Assembly (NCBI RefSeq): GCF_027595985.1
Contig: NC_073313.1
Span: 115,335,552-115,399,551, forward strand
Direction of reading: 5' to 3'
Source: Sorex araneus
Taxonomy: Eukaryota > Chordata > Mammalia > Eulipotyphla > Soricidae
DNA length: 64,000 nt
The notes under the pieces were generated by a model. The model did not search any database. It was not told the DNA's origin and saw only the letters and a program-made list of their open reading frames with translations. Position numbers and translations under genes: made by a program. Of the stretch, positions 33,410 to 43,738 are shown one piece after another; position 1 is the first letter of the stretch; the number at the start of each line of letters is the position of its first letter.

Positions 33410-35259
33410 TTAAAGTTTATTTTTTAATAAGTGAAACACCATGAGGGTACAGTTACAGATTTATACATTTTTGTGCTCATGTTTCCCTCATACAAAGTTT
33501 GAGAACCCATCCCTTCACCAGTGGTGCCCATTCTCCACCACAAATAAACCCAGCATCCCTCCAACCCTCCCCAATCCCATCTTCCCCCCACCCCACCCTA
33601 TCACCGTGGCAGGGTATTCCCTTTTGTTCTCTCTCTCTAATTAGGTGTTGTGGTTTGCAATAAAGGTGTTGAGTGGCCATTGTGTTCAGTCTCTAGTCTA
33701 CATTCAGCATGCATCACCCTTCCCCCGCATGGCTTCCAACCACATTTTACTTGGTGTTCCCTTCTCTATCTAAGTTGCCTTCTCCACAGAATGTGGGGCT
33801 AGCTTCCAAGCCATGGAGTCAACCTCCTGGTACTTATTTCTACTATTCTTGGGTGTTAGTCTCCTATCAATATTGTCAAAATGGCAATACTCCTCAAAGC
33901 ATTATACAGATTCAACGCGATCCCTATAAGGATACCCATGACATTCTTCAAAGAAACGGATCAAGCAATCCTAAAATTCATATGGAACAAGAAACGTCCA
34001 CAGATAGCTAAAACAATTCTTGGGAAAAAGACGATGGGACGCATCACCCTCCCAAACCTCAAACTTTATTACAAAATAGTAACAATTAAAACATCATGGT
34101 ACTGGAACAAAGGCAGAGCCGCAAACCAATGGAACAGGGTGTAATATCCCTACACAAAACCCCAAATGTATGATCATCTAATCTTTGATAAGGGAGCAAG
34201 AGATGTGAAGTGGAGAAAGGAAAGCCTCTTTAACAAATGGTGCTGGCACAACTGGACAACCACATGCAAAAGAATGGGCTTAGACCTCGACCTGACACCA
34301 TGCACAAAAGTCAGATCAAAATGGATTAAAGACCTCAACATCAGACCACAAACCATAAGGTTCATTGAAGACAAGGTCGGAAAAACCCTCCACGATATTG
34401 AAGATAAAGATATCTTCAAAGATGACATGCAACTGACGAACCAAGTGGAAACAGAGATAAACAAATGGGACTACATTAAACTAAGAAGCTTCTGCACCGC
34501 AAAAGATACAGTGACCAGAATACAAAGACAATCTACAGAATGTGAAAGGATATTTACACAATACCCATCAGATAAGGGGTTGATATCAATGGTATATAAA
34601 GCACTGGTTGAACTCTACAAGAAGAAAACTTCCAACCCCATCAAAAAATGGGGCAAAGAAATGAACAGAAACTTCCCCAAGGAAGAGATATGAATGGCCA
34701 AAAGGCACATAAAAAAGTGCTCTGCATCACTAATCATCAGGGAGATGCAGATTAAAACAACCATGAGATACCACCTCACAACACAGAGATTAGCACACAT
34801 CCAAAAGAACAAAAGCAACTGCTGTTGGAGAGGATGTGGGGAGAAAGGGACCCTTCTACACTGCTGGTGGGAATGCTGATTGGTTCAGCCCTTTTGGAAA
34901 ACAATATGGACGATTCTCAAAATTTAGAAATTGAGCTCCCATTTGACCCAGCATTACCACTGCTGGGAATATATCTCAGAGAAGCAAAAAAGTATAATCG
35001 AAATGACATCTGCATTTATATGTTCATCGTAGCACTGTTTACAATAGCCAGAATCTGGAAAAAACCCGAGTGCCCTAGAACAGATGACTGGTTGAAGAGG
35101 CTTTGGTACATCTATACCATGGAATACTATGCAGCTGTTAGAAAAAATGAGGTCATGAATTTTGCACATAAGTGGATCAGCATAGAAAGTATCATGCTAA
35201 GTGAAATGAGTCAGAAAGAGAGAGAAGACATAGAAATATTGCACTCATTTGTGGAATAT
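33410..35259 (-). mobile_element. L1 with twin-primed 5' inversion
   Basis: From 33410 to about 33864 the sequence is an antisense L1 3' UTR. From 33865 to 35259 it is the sense ORF2 C-terminal half. The inverted ORF2 part is well preserved: from [19 protein letters not shown] (33881) to MEYYAAVRKNEVM (about 35120), with stops at about 34142 and 34691. It ends at gtggaatata, almost exactly where the antisense part would continue (gagactaacaccc). A 16-base duplication (33394-33409 and 35260-35275, one mismatch) encloses both halves, so they are one insertion. It is among the youngest L1 copies in the window. Confidence 0.92.
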
Positions 35260-35275
35260 AGTGATGGCAATTTTT

Positions 35276-35870
35276 GAGGACTACCTTGACAAATGCAACC
35301 CCCGGTTTAAAAAATAGCTAAAGCAAAGAGCCAGAACATCATCAAAGGCTAAATTTAATTGACGAAATTACAAAAAGCATGGCTCACTTAGTGAGAGCCA
35401 GAACTCTTGCAGAAAATGCCATGTCATTTGACTCCTCCAATATTTTCTTGCTGCTGAGTTAAGACATGACATTCCATCACAGGTTCAGGGTCCAGTTTTA
35501 GTGATACACGTAATAAAAACAAAAAACAAAAGTACTTTTCACACATCAGTAATGTGCTAATATACTAATGTTATAAAGATAAAAGAAAACAGGACTTAAA
35601 TCAGAGAAACAACTACAACAGGACAGAAACTGAACAGACAAGAAATACCTCGTCTTTGAGACTAAGAGGCTGTTACTTGCAGACAAAGAAACGTTAATCT
35701 AATTTTTAGTCAATCTCAGTAAAAATAACCTCCCTATACTTCTCAAGAATGTAGCTTTGATATGCAAAACAATAAAGGAAAAATTCCAGTGTTCAATTTT
35801 ATGCAATGAGAATCACAAAATATAGGGAAAAATATCAATCACCTTTTCTACCTGTTGTACTCTCAAATAT
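35276..35870. other. Unannotated unique stretch
   Basis: No gene or repeat was recognised. Confidence 0.5.
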
Positions 35871-36089
35871 ATTGATTTGCTCGAGCGGGCACCAGTAACG
35901 TTTCCATTGTGAGACTTGTTGTTACTGTTTTTGGCATATCGAATATGCCATGGGTAGCTTGCGAGGCTCTGCCTGTGTAGGCGAGATACTCTCAGTAGGT
36001 TGCCGGGCTCTCGGAAAGGGATGGAGGAATTGAACCCGGGTTGGGCGTGTGCAAGGAAAACACCCTACCCACTGTGCTATTGCTCCGTC
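35871..36089 (-). mobile_element. SINE2 (RTE-tailed), near-complete
   Basis: Antisense order: RTE tail (gatttgctcgagcgggcacc), RTE 5'-derived body (ggcatatcgaatatgccatg and gcgagatactctcagtagg), then the tRNA head with B box (gaattgaacccgggtt) and A box (ccactgtgctattgctcc). This copy shows best that the tRNA part precedes the RTE body. Confidence 0.94.
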
Positions 36090-36337
36090 ATACTGTGGTA
36101 AGCAGAATAACTTCCCAGAATAACTTGAATCATAAACCCCAAACTCTTACAAGGGTGGGCTTGAGTTTGACTGTTAGATGTCATTAGTTATGAAACTTAA
36201 AAGTGTAATGATTAATCTGGATTATCGGGGTGACATTAACCTAATTACTTAAGTCCTTAAAAAGTGAGATCTTTTCATTTTGGGGGTGAAGGAGGGATAT
36301 GATAATGGAAAAGGTTTAGGTTGATAGTAATATTAAA
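36090..36337. other. Unannotated unique stretch
   Basis: No gene or repeat was recognised. Confidence 0.5.
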
Positions 36338-36351
36338 ATTTGATACCCCAT

Positions 36352-36421
36352 CCAAGTACTAACCAGGCCCGACCCTGCTTAGCTTCTGAGATCAGATGTG
36401 ATCTGACAAATTCAAGGCGAT
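36352..36421 (-). pseudogene. 5S rRNA fragment (antisense), part of a chimeric insertion
   Basis: The text ccaagtactaaccaggcccg and ccctgcttagcttctgagat is the reverse complement of the internal two-thirds of vertebrate 5S rRNA (roughly nt 15-90). The rest (to ttcaaggcg at 36411-36419) matches with CpG-type decay. It lacks both gene ends and cannot be an RNA gene. It joins directly to an L1 3' end at about 36422. Confidence 0.88.
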
Positions 36422-37575
36422 AGAATATTTAGCCAATACCCATCTGATAAGGGATTAATATCAAGGATATACAAGACACTAGTAGAATTGTAGAAGAAAA
36501 GAAGTCCAACCCCATCAAAAATGGGGGGAAGAAATGAACAGAAGTTTCCTCAAAAAAAAAAAATACAAATGGCCAAAAAAGCACATGAAAAAATGCTCCA
36601 CATCGCTAGTCATCAGGGAGATGCAAATCAAAACAACAATGAAATATCATCTCACATCACAGAGACTGGCACACATTCAAAAGATCAAAAGCAACCAGTG
36701 CTGGAATGGATGTGGGGAAAAGGGGACGCTCCTGCACTGTTGGTGGGAATGTCAACTGGTCCAGTCTTTCTGGAAAATAATATGGATGGACAGTCTTTCA
36801 GAAACTAGAAATTGAGCTCGATATGGCCCTGCAGTACCACTTCTGGGAATATATCCCGAGAATGCAAAAAAGCACAGTAGAAATGACATCTGTACCTATA
36901 TGTTCATTGCAGCACTGTTCACAATAGCCAAAATCTGGAAACAACCCAAGTGCACTAGAATAGAGGACAGGTTAAAGAAACTTTGGTACATCTACACAAT
37001 GGAATACTATACAGCTGTTAGGAGAGATGAAGTCATGAAATTTGCTTATAAATGGGTAGACATGGAAAGTATCATGCTAAGTGAAATGAGTCAGTAAGAG
37101 AGAGGGGCAGGCATAGGAGGACTGCACTCATTTGTGGAGTATAGAATAACATAACATGAGGCTGACACCCAAGGACAGTAGAAACAAGGGCCAGGAGGAT
37201 TGCCCCATAGCTGGAAGACTGCTTCATGAGCAGAGGGGAAAAGGCAGATGGAATAGAGAAGGAATCACTAAGATAATGATGGCTGGAGGAATCAGTCAGG
37301 ATGAGAGATGTGTGCCAAAAGTAGATAATGGACCAAACATGATGACCTATCAGTGTCTGTGTTGCAAGTCATAATGCCCAAAAGTAGATAGATAGTATGG
37401 ATAATTTTGTCTGCCATGGAGGAAGGGGAAGGTGGAAAGGGGGTTATACCCAGGATATTGGTGGTAGGGAATGTGCACTGGTAGGGTGATGGGTGTTTGA
37501 TCACTATGTGATTGTGACCCAAACATGAAAGCTTGTTACTATCTCACAGTGATTCAATAAATTTAAAAAAAAAAG
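36422..37575 (+). mobile_element. L1 3' end fused to a 5S rRNA fragment
   Basis: Sense ORF2 C-terminal text starts at tagaatatttagccaatacc. It continues through the helix [17 protein letters not shown] (36570-36630, frameshifted at an A run near 36553) and the HCWWECQ region (about 36740). The 3' UTR ends in gattcaataaatttaaa. One 14-base duplication, atttgataccccat (36338-36351 and 37576-37589), brackets the 5S fragment and the L1 together. Confidence 0.92.
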
Positions 37576-37679
37576 ATTTGATACCCCATTGCTGGTCTGA
37601 GATATAGGAGACTGTGCACAAGGATTGATTGGAGAGAGCCCTCTCAATGCTGAGATCTATTCCCAAGATGAGAAGAATT

Positions 37680-37852
37680 TTTTTTTTTGCTTTTTGTGTC
37701 ACACCTGGCAATGCACCAGGATTATTCCTGGCTCTGCACTGAGGAATTACCCCTGGCAGTGCTCAGGGGACCATGTCGGATGCTGGGAATTGAACCCGGG
37801 TAGGCTGTGTGCAAGGCAAATGCCCTACCCACTGTGCTATTGCTCCAGTCCT
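37680..37852 (-). mobile_element. tRNA SINE
   Basis: Antisense copy close to consensus, flanked by gagaagaatt (37670-37679 and 37853-37862). Confidence 0.95.
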
Positions 37853-37862
37853 GAGAAGAATT

Positions 37863-38729
37863 ATTTATAACAAAACCTTACAAGTCTTGATTTTTTGTAA
37901 CAAAATATACTGCAAACACTTGTTTGTACATGTTTTGAATAACTAGAGTTTGGAAGAGTAGTTGGAATAAAAGTAGCAGTTGCTACTGCTAGAGAACTTA
38001 CATTTAAGTAAGAACATGCTACGAGAAAACATAAGATAAGTCACTGGGGCAGGATTTTTCAGTATCATGAAAAGTACAATACTTAGATAGATCTTTAAAT
38101 GAGAAAATTAAACATGAAGAGGATTTTCAAACAAATAGAACAAAGCGAAGATATAGTGATGTGAAATTATGCAGTACTTTGAACATCTCTATAGCAAAAT
38201 ATAGAGCTCTCCTGTAAGAAATATTTACTGGATATCTATAGGTGCTAGGACCCATACTAAGCACTATACATAAATACATGAAAAAACAATTTCATTCTAA
38301 TCAGAAAGAGAGGCAAGAATCAGAAATGAAAAGGTGGCATGGAGGTCATTCATGAAAGCTTTCAATGACCCTACAGACTTTGGATTTGGTTGGGAGATTG
38401 ATAGGATATTATTAAAGGCTTTTTATAAAAGCATAGTCATGCTCAATTTTGTTTTAGAATCATTACCTTGGCTGCAAAATAGGGAGTATATTCTAAAAAG
38501 GGATGACAATGAGTAGCAAAGGTTACATGAATAGAAGCTACTAAAGAGGCTATTTCACACACTTTGCAAGAAAGGTTAAGGATCTAAACTAGACTAGATG
38601 CAGTGGGAGTGGGGAAAAAATTATGAGAGATTCATCACCAGAAATTTGTATCTGAGAGAGAAAAATAAGCAAGACAGTCATACAGATTTCAAAATTTATC
38701 AAGGAAGTAGCTTTTGAAAAATAGGATGG
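37863..38729. other. Unannotated unique stretch
   Basis: No gene or repeat was recognised. Confidence 0.5.
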
Positions 38730-38950
38730 GGGGCCCAGAGATAGTATAGGGGTTAAAGTTAAAGCACATGATATAGGGTTCTATCTGGCCTTATATATGG
38801 GTTAGAGTATAAGCATATCTTGTGCTTTAACCCCAGGTGCAGCCCCTCTCCCAGCACCACTATGGTTCTCCAAGCACCAGAATGAGTGAACCCTGAAATT
38901 GGAGGCAGGAATAAGCCTTGAGCGCCGCCAGATGTGGCTCAAACACAAAT
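38730..38950 (+). mobile_element. Old tRNA SINE with internal inverted duplication
   Basis: The head ggggcccagagatagtatag and terminus gccgccagatgtggctc are legible. Between them, ggggttaaag...cacatgata (about 38750-38773) is mirrored by tatcttgtgctttaacccc (38816-38834), so a piece of the SINE head has been copied back in inverted form. Confidence 0.65.
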
Positions 38951-39359
38951 AGGCTAGAAGAGTTTTCTAATTCAGTTCAGATTGGCCAAGGTGCAGTATA
39001 TTTAGCTTGATATCAAGATCTAAAGTATGCCTATAAACAAAATATTTAGGAGTCAAGTGAGGAGGAGTTCTGACTGTTCCAGATAAAGTGTTCAGTAAGA
39101 TAAAGTTCAAAGATCGGAGGAGGATATAGCAACAGAGGTAGACAAAGATATATCATAGGAAGAGACTGGCACTGAGTTGGTAGAGTGTTCCTTAGCAGTG
39201 CCAAAGTATGATCCTCAAGGCTTAGAGCACCCCCAGTCCCTGAACATTGAATTATCAGGCCCAAACCTCCAATTCAAGTCACTGGGAGTGGCCTCAGGAC
39301 TGCTGAAGGAGGTCTCTCATATATATATATGAAACTTATATAATGTTTCATATGAAACA
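38951..39359. other. Stretch with a possible SINE remnant
   Basis: The part at about 39165-39280 has SINE-like phrases (gactggcactgagttggtag), too decayed to delimit. A short palindromic TA/GTTTCATATGAAAC motif lies at 39344-39358. Confidence 0.4.
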
Positions 39360-40276
39360 TAGTAAAAAACTAAGGCATGCCGAGGGGTGTGTGCACTCGT
39401 GGGCTCTCGGCGGCTCTGTCTCACTGCCCGTGTTTGGTGCTCTGGAACCGCTGTGTGTGCTGTCGGTCAAGGGCAGGCCACAGAAGGAAGAAGGCCAAAC
39501 TGGTTGCTCGATCAGTTTATTTCATTCTCTCTCTCTGCTTCTTCTGAGTCTGGGATCCCCCTCTGCCCCACAGTCTTAGTTTATATAGCAAATTACATAG
39601 GGCGCTAGCACAAAGGTGGGTTTAACATCAACAAATCAACAAAGAAGGGTAAAACCATTTCCTGAGGAGATTAACAAAATCTCATCTAAGGAAATCTCAT
39701 CTAAGGAGATCCGCTCAACGGCATGATTCCAAACAAGGGTGTGTCAGGGTGTGAGCTAGTAATCTGCTTAAATAGTTACAGTAAATCTACTTCTAATATT
39801 TCTAGCAATGTCATTCTGTATGAGCACAGTAAAAGATATAAAGTTTGGTTCTTCCTGAGGACATCTCACTATATAGTCCTCAGGCCAGGTTAATCTTCCT
39901 AACCCCAGCAGGGTTCTAGTCTCGTCGTTACCTTTGGATCATGACAGCATTGTCCATGATCATGCCCTCAACTTATAGTTGAGTATTGTGGAGCTTTGGC
40001 CTGGCCTATCTCGATGCCAGGGTAGCACATAACTCACCGCTTGCCCTGGATCCGTCCTGTCCCTCGTCGGGACCCTGCCTTTGGGGTGCTAGGAACTGAG
40101 GGCAAATGCTTTAAGAAAGCAGATGCCCGGGAATGAATAATATTCGAAGCCAATTAAATCCCAAGTTACAAAAGCATAATATTGTCTTTTTGTGCCCATA
40201 CAGAAAGGCCATTGCTTTAAGGTAAACTATGTTCCCTAAGGCAAGGCTAAAAGGACAAACCCTATGTTATCCTACA
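39360..40276 (-). mobile_element. ERV LTR, antisense
   Basis: On the minus strand the unit starts TGTAGGATAACATAGGG (at 40276). It contains a cctcagttcctagcacccc to ggcagggtcccgac block, and has AATAAA-type text (ataaactgatcgagcaacc, about 39518-39500) before a U5 segment with cagcggttccagagcacc. The same landmarks occur in the LTR at 57764-58863. The left limit is approximate, no matching duplication was found, and no viral genes are attached. Confidence 0.75.
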
Positions 40277-40879
40277 TATATGTATATGTATATACTTTAT
40301 ATATATATATATCCAGGAAAAACAGTAAAACCTACAAAATAATTGAAATTACCAAATACATATTATCTCTCTACAAAATTGATCACTACAGCATCCAATC
40401 AATTTGCAATCATTTCTTCCCAGAGACAAATCAATCTACTGACAAAGCATATCTATGTCTCCTTGTTTCCTAGGTGTGAGAAAAGTGTCCTGCTTTATGT
40501 ACAAAGTGCCTCCCGTAACGTTTTTCCCCTTGTTCTATTCAGGTCCAGGAGAAAAAACACCTGATTAGACCTGTACGTTTATCTCTCTAGAAACTGCTGC
40601 AAGAGCTACAAATCAGCAACTTAAAATATCTATCTTTCACAAAAACTGATGGCACTCTTTCAGCACTTTCTAAGCTATAGGAAAACAAATATTCTCACAA
40701 TGTGTTCCTTTGGGGAATGCAAAGTGACACAACTCCTATATAGAGTAATTTGACACTACCAAAATTGCAAATACTTTGCCTTTTGAAACAAGAATGCTCT
40801 ATTTTGGAATTTATCATTAAAATATGTCAAGACAAACAAATTCCATGTGCACAGATATTCTTTAAAGCAGTTGTTCCAT
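40277..40879. other. Unique AT-rich stretch
   Basis: TA-rich at 40277-40315. No gene or repeat was recognised. Confidence 0.5.
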
Positions 40880-41047
40880 GGGGCTGGAGCAATAGTACAG
40901 CAGATAGGGCATTTGCCTTGCACCCAGCCGACCAGGGTTCGATTCCCAGCATCCCATATGGTCCCCAGAGCATCACCAGGAGTAATTCCTGAGTGCATGA
41001 GCCAGGAGTAATGCCTGTGCATTGCCGGGTGAGACCCAAAAAGGAAA
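40880..41047 (+). mobile_element. tRNA SINE
   Basis: Close to consensus from ggggctggagcaatagtac to gagacccaaaaaggaaaaa. Confidence 0.95.
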
Positions 41048-41175
41048 AAAAGCAGTCCTTGCAATAGCCAAATACTGGGAACAATTAGTATCAAACAGTA
41101 GGTGTGGTATATACATATGATCAAATATTGTGCAGGTTGAAATGTGAGGAAGATTTCTTTGACCAGATATTGAAT
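41048..41175 (+). mobile_element. Old L1 ORF2 remnant
   Basis: The phrase gcaatagccaaatactggga is the L1 ORF2 segment encoding the IAKxW motif. The remainder is heavily decayed. Confidence 0.55.
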
Positions 41176-41262
41176 AAACCTCATTATTTAAAAATGCCAA
41201 AAATCAAAGCACACTTAAGATTATATAGATGCTACCTCTGTGCAAGATTTGGTGAGAATAAG

Positions 41263-41460
41263 GAACTGGAGCCTTAATACAGTGGGTAGGGCAGTTGCGT
41301 TGCTGTAGCCAACCCAGGTTTGATCCCTGGCACCCCATATGGCTCCAGAGCACATCAGAAGTGATCCCTGAGCTCTCCTCGGTGCAGGGAGGGATGCTGG
41401 AGCCCATCCCCTCCGACGGGCCCCAGGAAAGACAGCCAGGTGTGCGGGCAAGAGACTCTC
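41263..41460 (+). mobile_element. Hybrid SINE: tRNA head joined to a long-RTE-element module
   Basis: The first ~110 bases are a tRNA SINE head (cagtgggtagggcagttgcg, then aggtttgatccctggcac). From about 41370 the text (tcccctccgacgggccccag and gccaggtgtgcgggcaagag) matches a module of the RTE-derived elements at about 15845-15895 and 53747-53795. On + strand the module has the same orientation in all three, so it is antisense to the RTE direction. Confidence 0.7.
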
Positions 41461-41469
41461 TTCTTCTAT

Positions 41470-41930
41470 TACTATTCATAAAATGAAAATCTATAAAAGA
41501 TGGTCACCTTTTATTTTTAAAAAGTGATCTCTGATAAAATTTGAAATAAATCATCTCAAAAGCAACCAAAAGTTTAAGGAAAGTATTTTAACAAATTCAG
41601 ATAGTTTCGACATTTACAACTTATAAAAAACAACTCTATAAATTGAATACTAAAATAGCATAGAACTCATTATAAAAAGTGATAAGGATAGAAAAAGACA
41701 TTTCATGGTAGATGAAATTCAAATGGCCAACAAACTTATAAAATGATATTTAACTTCTGGAGTAATCAGTTAAATACAAATTACCTAGGAAAAAAACAAG
41801 ATAATCCTTTCTCATAAAACTGGCACAAGAACAAAAATCTCCAAAAATGCAGAGAAAAAAATTTCTGTGTATAAGTGACCATGATAATGGAAATGTAAAT
41901 TGCTAAAAGCCCCATTCTTTAATAAAAATG
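41470..41930. other. Unannotated unique stretch
   Basis: AT-rich. No gene is seen. Confidence 0.5.
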
Positions 41931-41931
41931 A

Positions 41932-42007
<76 letters not shown>

Positions 42008-42060
42008 AGAGAGAAAGAAAGAAAGAAAGAAAGAAAGAAGGAAGGAAGGAAGGAAGGAAG
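41931..42060. repeat. (GAAA)n / (GGAA)n tetranucleotide tract
   Basis: About 27 GAAA units are followed by a short GAAG/GGAA end. Confidence 0.97.
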
Positions 42061-42103
42061 GAATTGAGATATCTACTTTGGTTCTCTAAAGTTCTATACA
42101 TTT

Positions 42104-43202
42104 TTTTATTCAAACTTTTTATTGAATCACCATGTGGAAAGTTACAAAGTTCTCAGGTTTATGTCTCAGTTATACAATATTCAAACACCCATCCCTTCAC
42201 CAGTGCCCATATTCCACCACCAAAAACCCCAGTATACCCCCCGCCCCCACCCCCTCACCCCGGACTGTATAACTGATGAATTTCACTTAATTTTCTCTTT
42301 ACCTTGATTACGTTCCATATTTCAACACAAAACTCACTATTGTTGTTGGAGTTTCCACCCAAGAAAGACAGCCCTACTACCAAGGAAGCATTTGAGAATT
42401 AGTTTTCCATTGCTGAGAATGAAGAGATATGTAGCCCCACTGCTCCAAGTACATAAATCTTTTTTCCCCTTTTTCCTTTCCCTTTTTTCCCCCCTCATCC
42501 CCCTTCCAGCACCTCATAGTATGGTGGATGCCATGCCGCGTTTCTCCCTGAAAATGGGAAACAACCGGAAAAGAGGGATATTTCCTTTTCTCGGCTGGCG
42601 TGGGGCTTTTGCTTAGTTCACAGTCCAGAGAAGTGGCCGCTACATTAATAACCTTCAATATTTCAACAAAAACTCACTGTTATTATTTGGAGTTCCCCCC
42701 CAAGTCAGACCTATTAAAAGGGAACCGTTTCACATTGCTGACAATTATAGATGTTAAGTTTTGGATTTCTGTATAAAGTCCCGGGAAAATTCTGCCAGAA
42801 ATTGCATAGCCCAGCTCACAGTCCCAGTGCATTGCTGTAAGAAGTCTCTGGAATCAAAGTCTTTAGGCGCAGAGGGTCCCTTTCACTCTCAGCAGCTCCC
42901 AATTTATCTGGGCCGAGGGCGAGCTGGTTACACCCACTTCCCATGATTCCCTAGGAGCCCCAAGTGTAAAAACAGAATACTTCTGGGTTAGGAGTCTTAG
43001 AAGATGGCGCCTGCCATGTGGATGCTGCTGCCGCCGCCGCCATTTTCCATGCAGGAAGGCAGGGTGGGGAGGAAAGATCCACCCCCGGGCAGCACAGAGT
43101 TGCAGCCCAGTTCACAGTCCCAGTGCATTGCTATTAGAAGCTGCGCTGGATGCCCGAATGTGCTAGGTCTCTGGAATCAAAGTCTTTAGGCACAGAGGGT
43201 CC
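42104..43202 (-). mobile_element. L1-tailed composite element, full-length form (C2)
   Basis: On the minus strand the 5' part (43202 to about 42780) is GC-rich with two related units. Each starts at ccctctg(c/t)gcctaaagac with ~324-bp spacing. The first carries YY1-like text (aagatggcgcc on + at 43001-43011 and ccgccattttcc at about 43038). A middle section follows (aacttaacatctataattgt), then a ggtggaaactcc block, a G-rich core and an L1-like end (ccacatggtgattcaataaa). No L1 ORF is present. The 18-base duplication ctaaagttctatacattt (42086-42103 and 43203-43220) fixes its limits at ~1.1 kb. Confidence 0.85.
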
Positions 43203-43239
43203 CTAAAGTTCTATACATTTATTATGAGTAAGAGTATTA

Positions 43240-43395
43240 CAAGAAATAGTACAAGAGAGTAGTGCACTTTCCTTACAAGAAGTGGATCTGCGTTCAATCT
43301 TTAGCATCCCATATGGTCCACCAGTTACCAACAAGAGTGATCCACAATTACAGAGGTAGTGGCCCGTGATGTGTCTCAGAAACAAAAGAATCAGC
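43240..43395 (+). mobile_element. Degraded tRNA SINE
   Basis: The phrases gcactttccttacaagaagt, gcgttcaatctttagcatcc and tggtccaccagttacc follow the SINE plan. Confidence 0.65.
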
Positions 43396-43629
43396 ATACC
43401 ACCACAGAAAATCATGAATTCAGCAATGTACCCAGCTGACTGGCAGAAACCAAGCAGGAACTGTTTGCTTTTCCATAAGGTGGGGTAAACCATTGAGCCC
43501 TATCTGCAGGTCAGAAAGTGTAATGAGGAGGATTCACAACACAGAGTCAGGCACCCAGTTGTGTGTCAGTGTCACGTTCCCAGCCATTAGCAACCTCAGA
43601 GGGGACGCTAGTCAACAGTCCAGTTAACA
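43396..43629. other. Unannotated unique stretch
   Basis: No gene or repeat was recognised. Confidence 0.5.
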
Positions 43630-43685
43630 GGTACTTGCACTATCACAGAAACAAATATATTTGCTTCTACGATAGTGCAAGTACC
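43630..43685. repeat. 56-bp near-perfect palindrome
   Basis: The arms ggtacttgcactatc (43630-43644) and gatagtgcaagtacc (43671-43685) are exact reverse complements. The inner part (centre caaatatatttg) is also self-complementary, with only three mismatched pairs overall. Transcribed, it would fold into a long hairpin, but no transcript evidence is available from sequence. Confidence 0.95.
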
Positions 43686-43686
43686 C

Positions 43687-43738
43687 GAAATATATATATT
43701 ATATATATACATATATATATATATAATATATATATTTC
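43687..43738. repeat. 52-bp TA-rich palindrome
   Basis: It starts gaaatatatatatt and ends with the reverse complement aatatatatatttc, with one mismatched pair. It directly follows the previous palindrome. Confidence 0.95.

Noticed and set aside
36352-36421. A functional 5S rRNA gene
   Set aside because: Both gene ends are missing, the fragment is embedded in an L1 insertion, and bases have decayed.
41931-42060. CRISPR-like or other spaced repeat array
   Set aside because: Pure tetranucleotide microsatellite without spacers. No CRISPR array exists in the window.
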